Shown here in pieces: positions 1-12,018 of a stretch of 64,000 nt of DNA. The position numbers were made by a program, and so were the translations under genes. Under the pieces are notes generated by a model that was given only the letters and a program-made list of their open reading frames with translations, made no database searches and had not been told where the DNA came from. Within the stretch, counting starts at the first letter, position 1; every line of letters starts with the position of its first letter. The DNA is from Sarcomyxa edulis (taxonomy: Eukaryota > Basidiomycota > Agaricomycetes > Agaricales > Mycenaceae). The stretch is taken from the NCBI GenBank assembly GCA_009761415.1, contig QUOL01000001.1:2914001-2978000 (forward strand), written 5' to 3'.

Positions 1-1669
1 GAGGAGACGCTTTGGTGCGCTGGAGGTCAACGAGAACCCTCATCATCGATGAAAGTACGCGAGTTCAATCTCTTCCTATGCGATTCCTTGATCCAATGAT
101 TTTTCTTCCAAGTTTCAATGATCGATGGTACTCTATTCGACAAACTTGAGGCAATGGCCCGTCTACTCAAAGAGAACAATAAGCCATTTGGAGGTATTCA
201 GGTGATCAATTTATCTCTATTCTTTGTTATCCGACTAAGACATCTTTCAGTTAGTTCTTTGCGGCGATTTTTGTCAGCTACCCCCTGTTCCCGGGAAGGA
301 TAAAGAAGGAAACCAGATACCAGCCACATTCGCATTTGAGGCAAAAAGTTGGGTCAGATGTGTTGGCCCTCCGGTCGTCCTGACACAAGTATTCCGTCAG
401 AAGGAACAAGGTGTGCCATGTCATCCCACAAGTCCATAGATATCAGAAGTCACAGCTCGTTCCAGAGTTCGTGGACATTTTAAATGATCTACGCGTCGGT
501 CAAGTAAAGGCTAAGACTATAGGTACTCTGAAAAAGCTTTCACGTCAAGTGAAGTACAATGATGGAATCGAACCAACGGAATTGTAGTTCGAGTTCTCCT
601 TCTAGAAAGCAGTGTCATGGTTGACAACCTTTTCCAGGTATCCCACTAGGAGAGAAGTAGCACGCGCAAACGCGTTGCGTTTGCAAAATCTTCCTGGTCC
701 AGAGCGGATGTACACATCCATTGATATACCTGGAGTCGATTCCAATAAGAAGCGCATCTCCTTAGATCGAACGGAAAGGCTCCTCAAACGTATTGTGGCT
801 ACTCCCTCCATCAAGTTAAAGGTTCGTGATTCATATATTTCAGGTACCTCATTCGCTGATTGCTCCACATTTGGCATAAGATCGGAGCTCAAGTGATGTT
901 GATTCAAGTAAGTTGTGTCCGGAGTGAAAAGTCTTGAGCTGGTATACTCACGTGTTTTATCTTTAGAACTTGGTGCAAGGAGAGCTGGTCAACGGCTCTG
1001 TCGGTCAAGTCATCGAATTCAGCTCATATAAGAATGCATTAAAAAACCACACCGAGATCGCTACAACAGACGACAAGGCCAACGGCGTACAACACATTCC
1101 AGAGGGTGTCTGGCCGACTGTTTCGTTTACAAACGGTAGAACCGTGCTGGTGGTTCCAGCAGAGTTTACTGTCAACAATGCAAACGGGAAACCGGAGGCG
1201 CGGCGGATTCAAGTGAGGCTAACGCTTATTTGAGGAGTGCGTGTTGATCAAAGTCTCTAGATTCCACTTATTTTGGCTTGGGCTTTGAGTGTGCACAAAT
1301 CTCAAGGACAGACATTGGAGCGCGTCAAGATCAATCTCGCCCGCACATTCGAATGTGGTCAAGGTGAGTAGTACATCTTATTATGGTTGTAGTCTGTCAA
1401 CTTGTTTCTCTTGTCCAGCGTATGTCGCCCTCTCACGAGCAACCTCGATGGCAACACTTGAAGTCACTAACTTTCGACCAAACAAGTAAGTCGATCTTAC
1501 ATCACCCACGTTGAAACTGCTTTGAACCCCTTCTCGTAGAGTGCGAGCCCACGCTCGGGTGCTTGAATGGCACGGTGTTCCAATACGCAATGAGGATGAC
1601 GACGGGAACGACGATGAGTGGGAGGATGTGTTCAACGACCCAGACTTTCTCTCGTCTTGGTACGATTAG
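1..1669 (+). CDS. PIF1-like DNA helicase, copy 1 (5' end outside window)
   Basis: ATP-dependent 5'-3' DNA helicase of the PIF1 family, entered just before Walker B. Exons I can read: 1-54, 113-201, 251-410, 466-583, 638-821, one near 876-908, and further ones to the TAG at 1667-1669. Splicing 54 to 113 restores the motif LIIDEISMID. Later landmarks are [44 protein letters not shown] and [12 protein letters not shown], in the order expected for PIF1 motifs II-VI. The in-frame TAG near 585 lies inside the intron starting at 584 (GAATT|gtagtt...ccag|GTATCCC), so it is not a lesion; copies 2 and 3 splice at the same place in the same phase. The Walker A part and any N-terminal module lie upstream of the window. 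It is the close paralogue of the next gene, with near-identical stretches. Confidence 0.85.
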
Positions 1670-2328
1670 GGCATACCTTTGTGCGCGCAGTATATCTTTA
1701 TATGTCTCGCCATCCTACATTCTACCTTTGATACCTCGTTGCCTATCGTCTTCCTCATCTCTGAGAAGGAGATGTAGTTTGAGGTTTTTAGGATAATGAG
1801 GCTGGAAGTTGAGGGTTACATTAGATAGAATTAGAATTCAGAAGATAACGAAGCTTTTCGGAGCATGGTCTCTGATGAAAGCACGACGAGACAGAAACGA
1901 TGCAATCGCGATAAACTCCGAGTCTGAGTTTTTCGATACGATTTCACAAGAGCCTCTCAAACTCAGTTCAACAGGTCTGTCTGGCGTAGCTCGCTCCTGT
2001 AGTTGCAGGTCTCTGAGATTTGGGAGAGATAGCCCTGAGATAGGGGCTGCTCGGTACCAGCGGCCAACCAACAACGGCCAACCGTAACATCTTTCCTCTC
2101 TCTCACTCTGTCGACTCTGATTTTCTGACTATCCGAGTCTTGGCGATATAACTCTAGTCTACATCTTGGAGATTTGAACCTGTCAGCCCCATCTAGGTTA
2201 AACTCTTTGAGCCACGCCAATTGAAGGCCTCTAGTATGTTGGTCTTGCTGAGTTCTTGCTGCCTGCCTTGATACTAATCTGATGCTCACAAGGTGCGTTG
2301 CATGAGAATATCATTCAAATTGTTATCG
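1670..2328. other. Intergenic stretch between helicase copies 1 and 2
   Basis: I see no supportable gene in these 660 bases. Overlapping short reading frames on both strands near 1809-2289 have no recognisable domain and no consistent splice structure. The stretch must hold the 3' end of copy 1 and the promoter of copy 2; no clear TATA box was found. Confidence 0.5.
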
Positions 2329-4817
2329 ATGCCAAAAGCCCCCAAAACAAAATTCTACGCTGTGCAGATTGGTAGAGAAGGACCGAAGATATATAAGTCT
2401 TGGGACGAGGCAAGTTGATCTTTAGTTAGTCGCCTCACTTGAATCCTTACCTCTCGCAGAGCAAAGCGAACGTATGTCGTTGTATTCCATTACATCACAG
2501 AGGACACGGAAATGACTCACGACCAGACGGATCGATGGCCCGGAGCAATTCACAAGAGTTTTACTTCACAAAAATTGGCCGAAGATTGGCTTGCTTCTGC
2601 CCCGGCGAGACCATGTAACGATTGAATTGATTCTTTCTTTCTCTCCATCTGATACACATGCTCTCATAGCTTCGGCTTCCACTAGTCATCAGAGGGAACA
2701 ACTAAAATCTGACCTCCCTTTCAAAGACGCCACTCAAACACTTTCGCTCGAAAATGCACATCCTCTACCAATCAGACTATCCGACGAGCAGAACAAAGTT
2801 CTGAAACGGGTGAAGGAAGGTCATAGCGTCTTTTTCACCGGTTCCGCAGGTAAGCTTTTGTCTGACTGGGACACATATGTTTGACCACGAGTTGCTGACT
2901 ATAACTTTTGCCTATAGGGACAGGAAAATCGATCTTGCTGCGTGAAATCATACGCACTGTCCGTTCCAGTCCTCCAAACTGGGATGGCTCAGGGATAGTT
3001 GGGATAACAGCATCTACAGGTATCGCTGCTGTCAATATCGGGGGTGTAACTCTGCACTCCTGGGCTGGAATCGGCCTCGGACATGCAACTGTGGAAAAGC
3101 TCGTTGGCAAAATACGAGGACAAGAGAAATGTGAGAATGTCTTCCGGCGCTGGCGGGAAACGAGGACCCTCATCATAGATGAAAGTAAGTCCAATTTGAT
3201 GTTTTCCTATGAGATTTTTCCAACAAACCTCTTGATTTCCCAAGTCTCAATGATTGATGGTACTTTATTTGACAAACTCGAGGCAATGGCCCGTCTACTT
3301 AGGAATAACGATAAGCCATTTGGAGGGATTCAGGTGATGGATTTATCTCTATGCTTCGTTTAGTATTCGACTAAGACATCCTTCAGTTAGTCCTTTGTGG
3401 CGATTTTTGTCAGCTACCTCCTGTGCCCGGAACGGATGCAGAAGGAAATCAGATACCAGCCACGTTCGCATTTGAAGCGAAAAGTTGGACCGAGTGTGTA
3501 GGCCATCCGATCTTCTTATCGAAGGTGTTTCGTCAGAAAGAACAAGGTATGTCACGTCATTCCATATGTCTAGTGGTTTCCAAAATTTATAGATCATCTC
3601 AGAGTTCGTGGACATGCTCAATAGCTTGCGCTTCGGCCAAACAACAGCCAAGACTCTGGATGCCTTCAAAAAGCTTTCACGGCGCGTCGAGTACAACGAT
3701 GGAATCGAACCAACGGAATTGTACATTCGATTTTATTTTCGGCAGACACTGTCATTGCTAATTAATGACGCATCCAGATTTCCCACTAGGAGGGAGGTAG
3801 GACGTGCGAACGAGTTGCGTTTGCAGAGTCTTCCTGGTCCAGAGCATACGTACATGTCTACCGATAGACCCGGAGTTGATTCCGATGGGCAGCAAATCTC
3901 CCCAGTACGAACGGCAACGCTTCTCGAGCGCATGGTGGCTACCCGGTCCATCAAATTGAAGGTCTGTGATCTTCATCTTTCTGGTACCTCTCCTGTTAAT
4001 CGAGGAACATTCTGTATGAAGGTCGGAGCTCAAGTGATGTTAATCAAAGTAAGTTATGTCTGAACTCAATACTCTGGAGCTGGTATATTCAATCAACCTC
4101 AGAATTTAGTCCAAGGAGATTTGGTCAACGGCTCTGTCGGTCAAGTCATCGCTTTCATCTCATTTAAGAATGCATTAAAAAACCGCACCGAGATCGCTAC
4201 AACAGACGACAAAGGAAACGGCGTACAACACATTCCAGAGGGTATCTGGCCGCTTGTTTCGTTTACAATCGGTAGAACCGTGCTGGTGGTTCCAGCAGAT
4301 TTCACTGTCAACAATGCGAACGGGGACACAGAGGCGCAGCGGACTCAGGCAAGGCTCACACTGATATCATTCTCAAGAAGGTTTGGCTGATCGAATGGTG
4401 TCTAGATACCGCTTATCTTAGCCTGGGCCTTGAGTGTGCACAAATCTCAGGGACAAACCTTGGAGCGTGTTAAGATCAATCTCTCTCGCACATTCGAATG
4501 CGGTCAAGGTGAGCGATACAGCTGAATACCTCACATACGACTGCATTCTGTGAACTCTATTGTCTTTTCTAGCCTATGTTGCACTCTCGCGGGCAACCTC
4601 GATGGCAACTCTTCAAGTCATTGACTTCCGAGCAGACAAGTAAGTCCATCTTGCATCATTTCCCCTGAAATTGTCCTGAAGTCTCTTTACCGTCCTCAGA
4701 GTCAAAGCGCATGCTCGTGTACTCAAGTGGCACGGAGTTCCAGTACACAACGAAGACGAATACGGTGAGTGGGCTGAATTCGACAATCCAGACTTCCTCG
4801 CGTCCTATTACGACTAG
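2329..4817 (+). CDS. PIF1-like DNA helicase with N-terminal RNase H1/viroplasmin-like domain, copy 2
   Basis: Exon 1 (2329-2409) begins [19 protein letters not shown] and reads into IYKSWDE, the start of the RNase H1 N-terminal (caulimovirus viroplasmin-like) fold. A 12-nt micro-exon (2460-2471, SKAN) and exon 3 (2527-2614) add [19 protein letters not shown], completing the ~50-residue module. The exon 1 donor is gcaagt, a GC-AG intron. A linker leads to the PIF1 core: FFTGSAG|TGKS (Walker A split by an intron after 2850), [32 protein letters not shown] (Walker B, exons joined after 3184), [52 protein letters not shown] and a C-terminal SYYD-stop at 4815-4817. The N-terminal module binds RNA:DNA hybrid or dsRNA in RNase H1. 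That this protein targets such structures is inference. It looks intact. Confidence 0.88.
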
Positions 4818-5104
4818 CTAGGGTTTGCATACTCATACTTGTACCTGTGGCCATCTCCTCATCTCAGCTATTACACTCTTAATATCCTACCCAAATCGCT
4901 CTTCATATATTTCTTCATTATTTCTACCTATGCGTATGGTTCCAAATGGGTCCCTGTATGGCCCTGTTTTTGCGACTTTTGTGTGCGGCCCTGAGCCGGC
5001 GGTGATCATTTCCGTTCCAAGTTCCGAGCTCTTTCTTCCTTCCAGTTACCCTCATCATTGTATGTTGCTTTGCAGCTCGTGTTCTTCGCGTCTTTATGTA
5101 TCAA

Positions 5105-7773
5105 ATGCCAAAGGCTCCTACCGGAAAGGTCTACGCGGTGTTGATAGGTCGTGAAGGGCCACAAATCTACGACAATCTACAGCAGGTGAACATCGATCTC
5201 TAAAATTCTTAGAGGGTATCTTACAAGCCATGTTTCGTGCAGTTTAAAGCTGCTGTGAGCCAAACCCCTCTATATCCAAGTACATCTTTCTGAGACGCAG
5301 ATTAGACTTTGGGATTCAGCGCATCGAGCGCTAAAAGTTTCGCAACACGCTTCGAGGCTGAAAGATGGATAGAGTCTGCTGGACATACGATACCACGAAG
5401 ACCTAATGGCGGAGAGCCTAGTGGCGGTGTGTGTGTGATTCGGCTGTTATTGTGAATGTCAAGGATTTCTGAACGTTGCCTCGCGACCGTCTAGCTGGAA
5501 TGTCAGTAGCATCAGCACAGGGCAGAGAACATCCCCTGAATGACACCAGAGAAAGCGGAAGACTACCGCATGACGGTCCGCTCATAGGTCTCGAATCATT
5601 CCGAGTCTCCCTACTTGAATCTGACAGAAGATCACGTACCCTGCAGATGCTAACGCTGCACCTAGAGTTCCTCTGGCCAATTTAATTCCGCCGCGCGATA
5701 GCGAAATACGACTATCTCAAGAGCAGTTGAATGTTATCAGCATGATCAGACGCGGTGAAAATGTCTTCTTCACTGGCCCTGCTGGTAACACAGATTTAGT
5801 TTCATCTCAAACACAAACTCAATCATTCTCATAGGAACGGGAAAGTCAGTTCTCCTAAGGGAGATAATCAAGATCTTGAGTCCTTACGGGGATTCGAAGG
5901 CCGTGACGGCATCGACAGGTATTGCAGGCCTCAATATAGGAGGAAGTACAGTCCATTCTTGGGCAGGAATCGGTCTGGGGAAGGAGCCTGCAGAGAAACT
6001 CGCAGACAAGATAAAATTTTCCAAGAAGCTGGCGAACCGGTGGCGAGAAACTTCCATTTTGATTATCGACGAAAGTACGTTCTCAACCATGTCCCGAGGT
6101 CTGAAGACCATTAACAGATTGTCGTTCAGTATCCATGCTCGACGGAACCCTTTTTGATAAGTTGGTACGTCGACAAGTCAAGTTCGTAGATCCTTTTCAC
6201 TAACTGCCCAGTGCTATTCCAGGAATTCATCGCTCGAAAGGTGCGCCATAACACTGAGCCGTTCGGAGGCATACAGGTATACTTGGCACATGTATTGGTC
6301 AAAGCAAATCATTGAATATTCTCACAGCTCATCCTCACAGGTGATTTCTTTCAACTACCTCCCGTCCCCGATCAAAGTCATCAATACGCCATGGCCGCTA
6401 CATATGCTTTCGATGCTAAATCATGGCGAACGTGCATCTCCACGCCTGTGATGCTAACACAGGTTTTCCGACAAAAAGACAATAGTAAAAACATTTCGCA
6501 TAATAAACAGAACAGTATTAACGTACAGCGTCGTTTTGGTAGCATTCGTTGAAATTTTGTCCGCCATGAGAAGCGGCAGACTCTCTGAAGAGCACATAAG
6601 ACAATTGCGACGTCTGTCGCGACCACTGGTTTATGCAGACGGCATTGAACCTAGCCAATTGTTTGTCATGCTATTTATCTAGTGTCTTCTCCACAGACTA
6701 AATCATGTCGTCTTTGATAGATACCCTCTCAGAGCTGAAGTCGAACGGTGTAATAACCAGCGACTTGCTGAGCTCACAGGCGAACCTCATGTTTTCCGCT
6801 CGACGGATAGTGCAGGATATGATGTGCATTCACAACCAGTCCCGCGAGCATCTGCACTGTTTTTGTTAGAACGTTTAGTTGCCACGGCTGAAGTCACTCT
6901 CAAAGTATGTCATGATTCTATCGATATGTAAGGAAGCTGATTAGATCTTTGGGCATTTCAGGTGGGGGCGCAAGTCATGCTCATACGTGTACGTACCGAA
7001 GAATCAACGTGTCATTTTTCCACTCATCCCTCTCAATTCTAGAACATCGAAAGAGGACTGGTCAATGGTTCAGTGGGCAAAGTAGTTGATTTTTTGACTA
7101 CTCACGAGGCTCTTGAACGCCACATCCAAGTCGCCGAGACGAAACGGGAGGATTCATCTGAAGAGCCAAGGACTAGACCGACCCCTCGTGACCGAGATGC
7201 CTACTACCTCAATAACAATCTATTTCAGGTCACCCAACGGTTCCCCGTGGTGGAATTCCTGGGGAGGAGACAGTTGCTCTGTGTTCCTATCGAATTCTCT
7301 GTACAGGGCTTCCTGGGGAATATCGAAGCGAGAAGAATGCAAGTGCCACTAATTCTCGCATGGGCCCTATCTATCCACAAATCCCAGGGGCAGACTCTTA
7401 CAAGGGTGAAAATCGATCTGCAAAGAGTTTTCGAGAACGGTCAAGCCTATGTCGCCGTGTCGCGGGCAACCGAAATGGAATCTCTCGAGATACAAAATTT
7501 TGACCCGTCTAAGTGAGTTGGTTCCTCTTTTTTATAGCCTCTTGAGCTCGGCGATGACCTCGTTCTAGGATCAAAACCGATTTTCGAGTCATCCAGTGGC
7601 ACGAGACGTGGATGCCCCCATCGGTCAAGACCGAAGTTAAGAGCGAATCACGTATTATGAACGTACCGCCAATCAAGCGTGAGGCATCACTGCAGAGCGA
7701 CCTGAGTTGGATTGACGACGAGATGGATTCAGAGGAGGCCCTTGAGGCTTGGAGAGCACTAGGGATCGATTAG
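5105..7773 (+). CDS. PIF1-like DNA helicase with N-terminal RNase H1/viroplasmin-like domain, copy 3
   Basis: Third, more diverged tandem member. I chose ATG 5105 over the in-frame ATG 5096 because it gives an 81-nt first exon (5105-5185), the same length as in copy 2, starting MPKAP and reading [15 protein letters not shown] 12-nt micro-exon (5243-5254, FKAA) and an exon starting at 5306 ([19 protein letters not shown]) complete the hybrid-binding-like module. The helicase core follows: [44 protein letters not shown]|, [54 protein letters not shown] and [10 protein letters not shown]. The tail ends with acidic [13 protein letters not shown] before TAG 7771-7773 and is longer than in copies 1-2. 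Intron positions match the other copies, so all three descend from one gene. Confidence 0.87.
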
Positions 7774-7947
7774 TTTGTTCAATTGCACGTATATAAACTG
7801 CTGGCTAATAAACTGAGAGGATCCATATGTAGTACAGACATAAAATTCGGGTAATGAAACTATAACGGTATACTATCATCAAAAACAAAACATTCAAAAT
7901 CCCGGACCTGTTGGAGCAATACATCACGAATACATGCTCAGACATTG

Positions 7948-10900
7948 TCATGGCTTATCAGACACAGAAGAAGGTCGGGAAGGCGGCTGTTGTGGGTCTG
8001 GACCAGAGGCTGGCCAAGGCGGGTGCAGCGATGAACTGGATGGTGTTTCCTGGAATGTTTGGCTGCCTTCATATAGAGGTTCTCCGTAAGACGACGAAGA
8101 CTCGTCAGTTGATGCGATGGTCTCTCCTGCAGTCGATGCTATAGATGGCGAAGGCGGTGTATCGTCATCGAACTTATCGCGAGGTCGAAGCGGCAGAGGA
8201 GGCGGAAGATCGAAGCGATCTTTAGTGGGAGAAGACGCAATTGCACGGAGGGAGGGGTGTATACTATTCGCAGGTCGAGGTGGTAATCGAGGAGTGAAAT
8301 CCTCTGGACCCAGCCTCGATGAAGTAGGAGTCGGGGGAACGCTTGCCACTTTCGTGTTCTTCGAGCCATAAGTGATTTGAGGCACCGGTTCACCAGCGGG
8401 TGTCGGAGGTAGAGGTGGCGAGTGCTGGGCGCCATGTTCATCGAATAGAACATAAGCGTGTGTAATCAGATCTTCCATCAACGAATCCTGGATGAAAAGT
8501 CTGTTCAAATCAGATACTTCAAGGATCATGGAGGGACTTACCTTCCACGATTGGACGTTCAACAAGTCACCTGCTTTAGGCAAGTCATCTTCTCCGAAGA
8601 TGACACCTCCAAAAACGATAGCCAAGTTCTTCGCGTCCATCTTGTTCTTTTCGCTGTGAGCGACAACCCGAGCGAGATGTTCCACGATAGCCTTCAAAGT
8701 GGCTTGATGAACAGGCGGCAGCCGGCGCATTTTTGCCCTTAGAAGCGTAAAGTTATTGGACTGGTGGTCCGCTGAGGGGAAACGACACGAAAGTGAATAT
8801 AAGTATCCACTAGAAAGGCGTACATATTTCCCTCACCTCTGTCTTCAGTATGCTGGATACGGTCTTGAAGAGGGAACTTGAAAACTGGCTCCGGCAGTTC
8901 ACGAAGATAGAGCTGACGTCAAGATCAGTATACTACATTGACAGATACAAATCCTGACGGCCTACCTTGAGAAGGGATGCGACAGCATAGACATCGTCTT
9001 TCTGATGGTTAAATTCAAAACCATCTTCGTCCTTCTCGATTTCGTGTTGAATCTGGACACGAAACACTGTTTATTTCCCACGAACCAATTTTCGAGTAGG
9101 GCATGGGCTTACAACTTGGACAATTGCATGGCGACCAGACACCTACAGTTGCCCAGAATATTTGAGCTTCCACATTCCCAACACCAAGTAAGACAAAGAC
9201 GTACCCTGTAGATACCCTCAGAGTCCAAACCTCTCTTATCTATTTCCTCAATACATAGGCGTATGATCTTTGGTATATCTCCATCTTGCAAACCCTTCGA
9301 AGTGGCATAATCCAACAAGCTGAATCCAAAGATGAGATCATCACAAGCGCCAACTTGACCATGCTGATACAAGATCCGTTCAGGTATCGCTGAAGCGAGC
9401 GAGCGCGAAAACTGGGCAGCGAGTTTAGCCGCGTCTTTCTGCGGTGAGATCTTATCCACGACGGCCCGTGCATGGGAGGATAGTTGCGTCTGAGTGGTCG
9501 TGGTGGCACTGCAAAAATATCAGCGGTATTAGATCTTGAAAAAGCGAATATATAGACTGAGCCTACGTCATATTGTCGGTATATTTAATCAAGACTTGTT
9601 TCACCGTCGAGGCTGATTCTTCGATGAACATCTCCAAACTCTGACAGACAGCATCAGTCATCATTATATGTTTGGAGCTCACCGAGGAATACTCACTTTG
9701 TATCCACTTTCTAGAATCTTTACTCGCCGTAATCGGAGAGTCTCGAGCCAATGCACGCCCTTTCGGTATTCTTTGTCTATTACAGAAGTTCAGAAGGCAT
9801 GGGAATAGGCCACTTGGTTGTGCCGACGCACCTGCTTCATCTGCTTCTCTCTTCGCACGAACGGTACGAAGTGCGGTACTTTCTCGCCCTCCAAGGGTCT
9901 CTTTAACAGAGCCTGACTTGTCTAGAAATCCAATAAGCTGATTCAGCTGTTTCTTGCCTGCGTGAGAAGTAAGCATGAGGCAACACGTGAGGACCATGAT
10001 CTTTGAAAGTACCTTGATGTGCCAGATCAGAGAAAGCTGTGTTCGAGGAAGGAGACCGATTGCGAGCAGCAGGTGCGCTCCCAGAGGGACGTCGATCGAG
10101 AGCTCTCAGAGGTTGTGGCGACGTGACTACAGGTTTGGTAGGGACTGAAGAGTTCGACTTGGAATTTGTCAGAGGAGTGTGAAAGTAGTCCGGATTGGCG
10201 TTCGTCAGGGTCGGAGAAAGTGGCGGGGCAGCAGCGGCAGCTCGTTTTTGCTCCTGCAGAAATGAGGTGCATCAGCAAGGTCATAGCATGATTGTGAGCG
10301 ACTGCGGCGCACCTCCACATCTGAATATTTCTTTGCATACCGTTGCTTCAATCTTGGTAAAGTGGTTTCAGCGTATTCGTTGTATGCCATCCCCGATTCT
10401 TTCAAGTCCTCTTTGATGCGTTTGCGGGTGCGATCTTGAACATCCTGGGATAGGACCCAAGTTTGGCACTCTGATTAAGCCTATAACGATTATCAAAACA
10501 TACCTTGAGAGATGTAAGAGGATTTATGATATCGATAGTGAGCGTCGACATGAACGCTTGTCGAGCTTGTGCCTCTACAAAGTCGATGATTCAATACCAC
10601 AATATCGCGCCACAGATGATATAGCAAACCTCGCTCTACATTGTCCCTGACTTCATTCCAGGCACTCCTCGCAGTGCTCAGGTCGCTCCGATCATCGAGA
10701 AACGCGTCAATAGATTTGATCTTTCGGTGTAATTTGGTCAGCGAGTCAATGCTGGGAAATTGTCGGTTGGTGGATGTGAGGATGACCAAAGAAGAGGGGC
10801 CAACATACTAGTTTTCTTCTATCCTTTTACTGATGCAATGATCAATCGAACCGTACAGGACGTATTTCAAAATAAAGCTCACCGTTCTTGAAAAAAGCTA

Positions 10901-11022
10901 AGGTACGAATCTGATAGAACCTTTAGATGTAGATCAAAAAGAGGAATTGGACCTTGTTGGGGTGTTTCTGAAAGAGATGGCCGGGATGAGGAAGGAGGGG
11001 GGTCCATGGTAGTTGCAGACAT
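7948..11022 (-). CDS. F-BAR and RhoGAP domain protein (Rgd1-like)
   Basis: GTPase-activating protein for Rho GTPases with an N-terminal membrane-binding F-BAR region. The ATG at 11022 opens a Ser/Pro-rich start, then LHLKVLSDSYLSFFQER, the opening of an FCH/F-BAR coil that continues through LTKLHRKIKSIDAFLDD (near 10700). The RhoGAP domain spans about 9360-8550: LCIEEIDKRGLDSEGIYRV joined by splicing to SGRHAIVQ (the arginine of GIYR is the catalytic finger), YLRELPEPVF, and RLPPVHQATLKAIVEHL with NKMDAKNLAIVFG. The C-terminal ~180 residues are Pro-rich with PxxP runs (PPLPPTP, PRLPPRP, PPPLPLRP), possible SH3 ligands. At least eight introns. In yeast the F-BAR/RhoGAP Rgd1 acts on Rho3 and Rho4 in polarity and wall stress; the same role here is inference. 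Confidence 0.85.
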
Positions 11023-11165
11023 ACTGATGCCAGGCTAATAAAACGGTCACTCTTGTTCAACAACTTCAACACCTTCACGCGGGCACAACACGTTCACACG
11101 ACGTCCCCACACTTCGAAGCTTGATCCTTTGATCAGCATCTCAACTCTAACTATCATATACTCAG

Positions 11166-11644
11166 ATGTACCAACTAGAAGATATCCACCCGATCCATCA
11201 GAACTTACCCCAGTCCCCAATAGTGAACTCAGACGCTGGGGGAATACGTCTCGCTAGCACCCTTGACGATATTTCATTGCACGAAACACAACCATACCTG
11301 TTCCACTCGACATCTTCACCTTCCGAGGAGAAATTTACATCCTTCTGGAGTCTATCAAGGGGCAATTACTTGTCGACGTATGTCCTACACTGTCATCAGA
11401 CCAGAAACACGATGCGACGCGACAGACGAATGGCTATATAGCAGCTACGTTCTCTCGCACTCATAACGCTACCAGGGTGCAAGCCGCTGAGAAGGGCGAT
11501 CTCATTGATTTCGGATTGTTGGGGACCGTTCGACGATGTCGAGCATTTGATCGATGCTTCGGCTACGAATACGTGCGCAATCGTATCGACCAATATGACC
11601 CTATTCCCTACATCGCCGGACGGAAACCGGCTGTTCCTCAATAA
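11166..11644 (+). CDS. Putative small protein of unknown function (126 aa)
   Basis: Two-exon model: 11166-11377 and 11476-11644. The donor gtatgt follows TCGAC and the acceptor is accag; the join keeps frame and gives a 126-residue protein starting MYQLEDIHPIHQNLPQ and ending YIAGRKPAVPQ before TAA 11642-11644. The second exon (VQAAEKGDLIDFGLL, YEYVRNRIDQYDPI) has the look of coding sequence. I recognise no domain, signal peptide or membrane segment. It starts about 140 bp from the divergent RhoGAP gene, so they could share a promoter region. Alternatives are a longer gene running on through 11930 or no gene at all. Confidence 0.4.
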
Positions 11645-12018
11645 GGCCCTTGCCGTTGCACCACCACCACCACCATCACCCTCGCAAGCCTTTGCCAAAG
11701 TCGAAGGTCGAAGGTGGAAAGCCGCCTTCACGCACGGCGATCCTGAGCCCACAACATTCCCTGGAACGATAGTCAAATTGTCAATATTATTGATTGGGAG
11801 TGCGCTGGATGGCTTTCTAAGTATTGGGAATCTTACATGTGCTATATGCGGCTTATCCGAGTGGTCGGACCTGCCTGACGAGGTTGCGGACCGATGTCCA
11901 GACGAATCCTTCGTAGAACATTGTCTCTGAAACTGCGTAGGTGATTGATGCAAGCTGGGGAACAAACATCCGAGTCGTTCGTCACGGTGTGCGGGGTTTT
12001 TTTTTCGAATTGCTCTCT

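Noticed and set aside
1..1669. Copy 1 helicase as a pseudogene
   Set aside because: All apparent stops fall in introns conserved with copies 2 and 3.
1..7773. Helitron transposon
   Set aside because: No Rep/HUH endonuclease motifs and no helitron ends seen; PIF1 cores are standalone genes.
11660..11685. CAC trinucleotide run as a functional repeat
   Set aside because: Short simple repeat, no structure around it.
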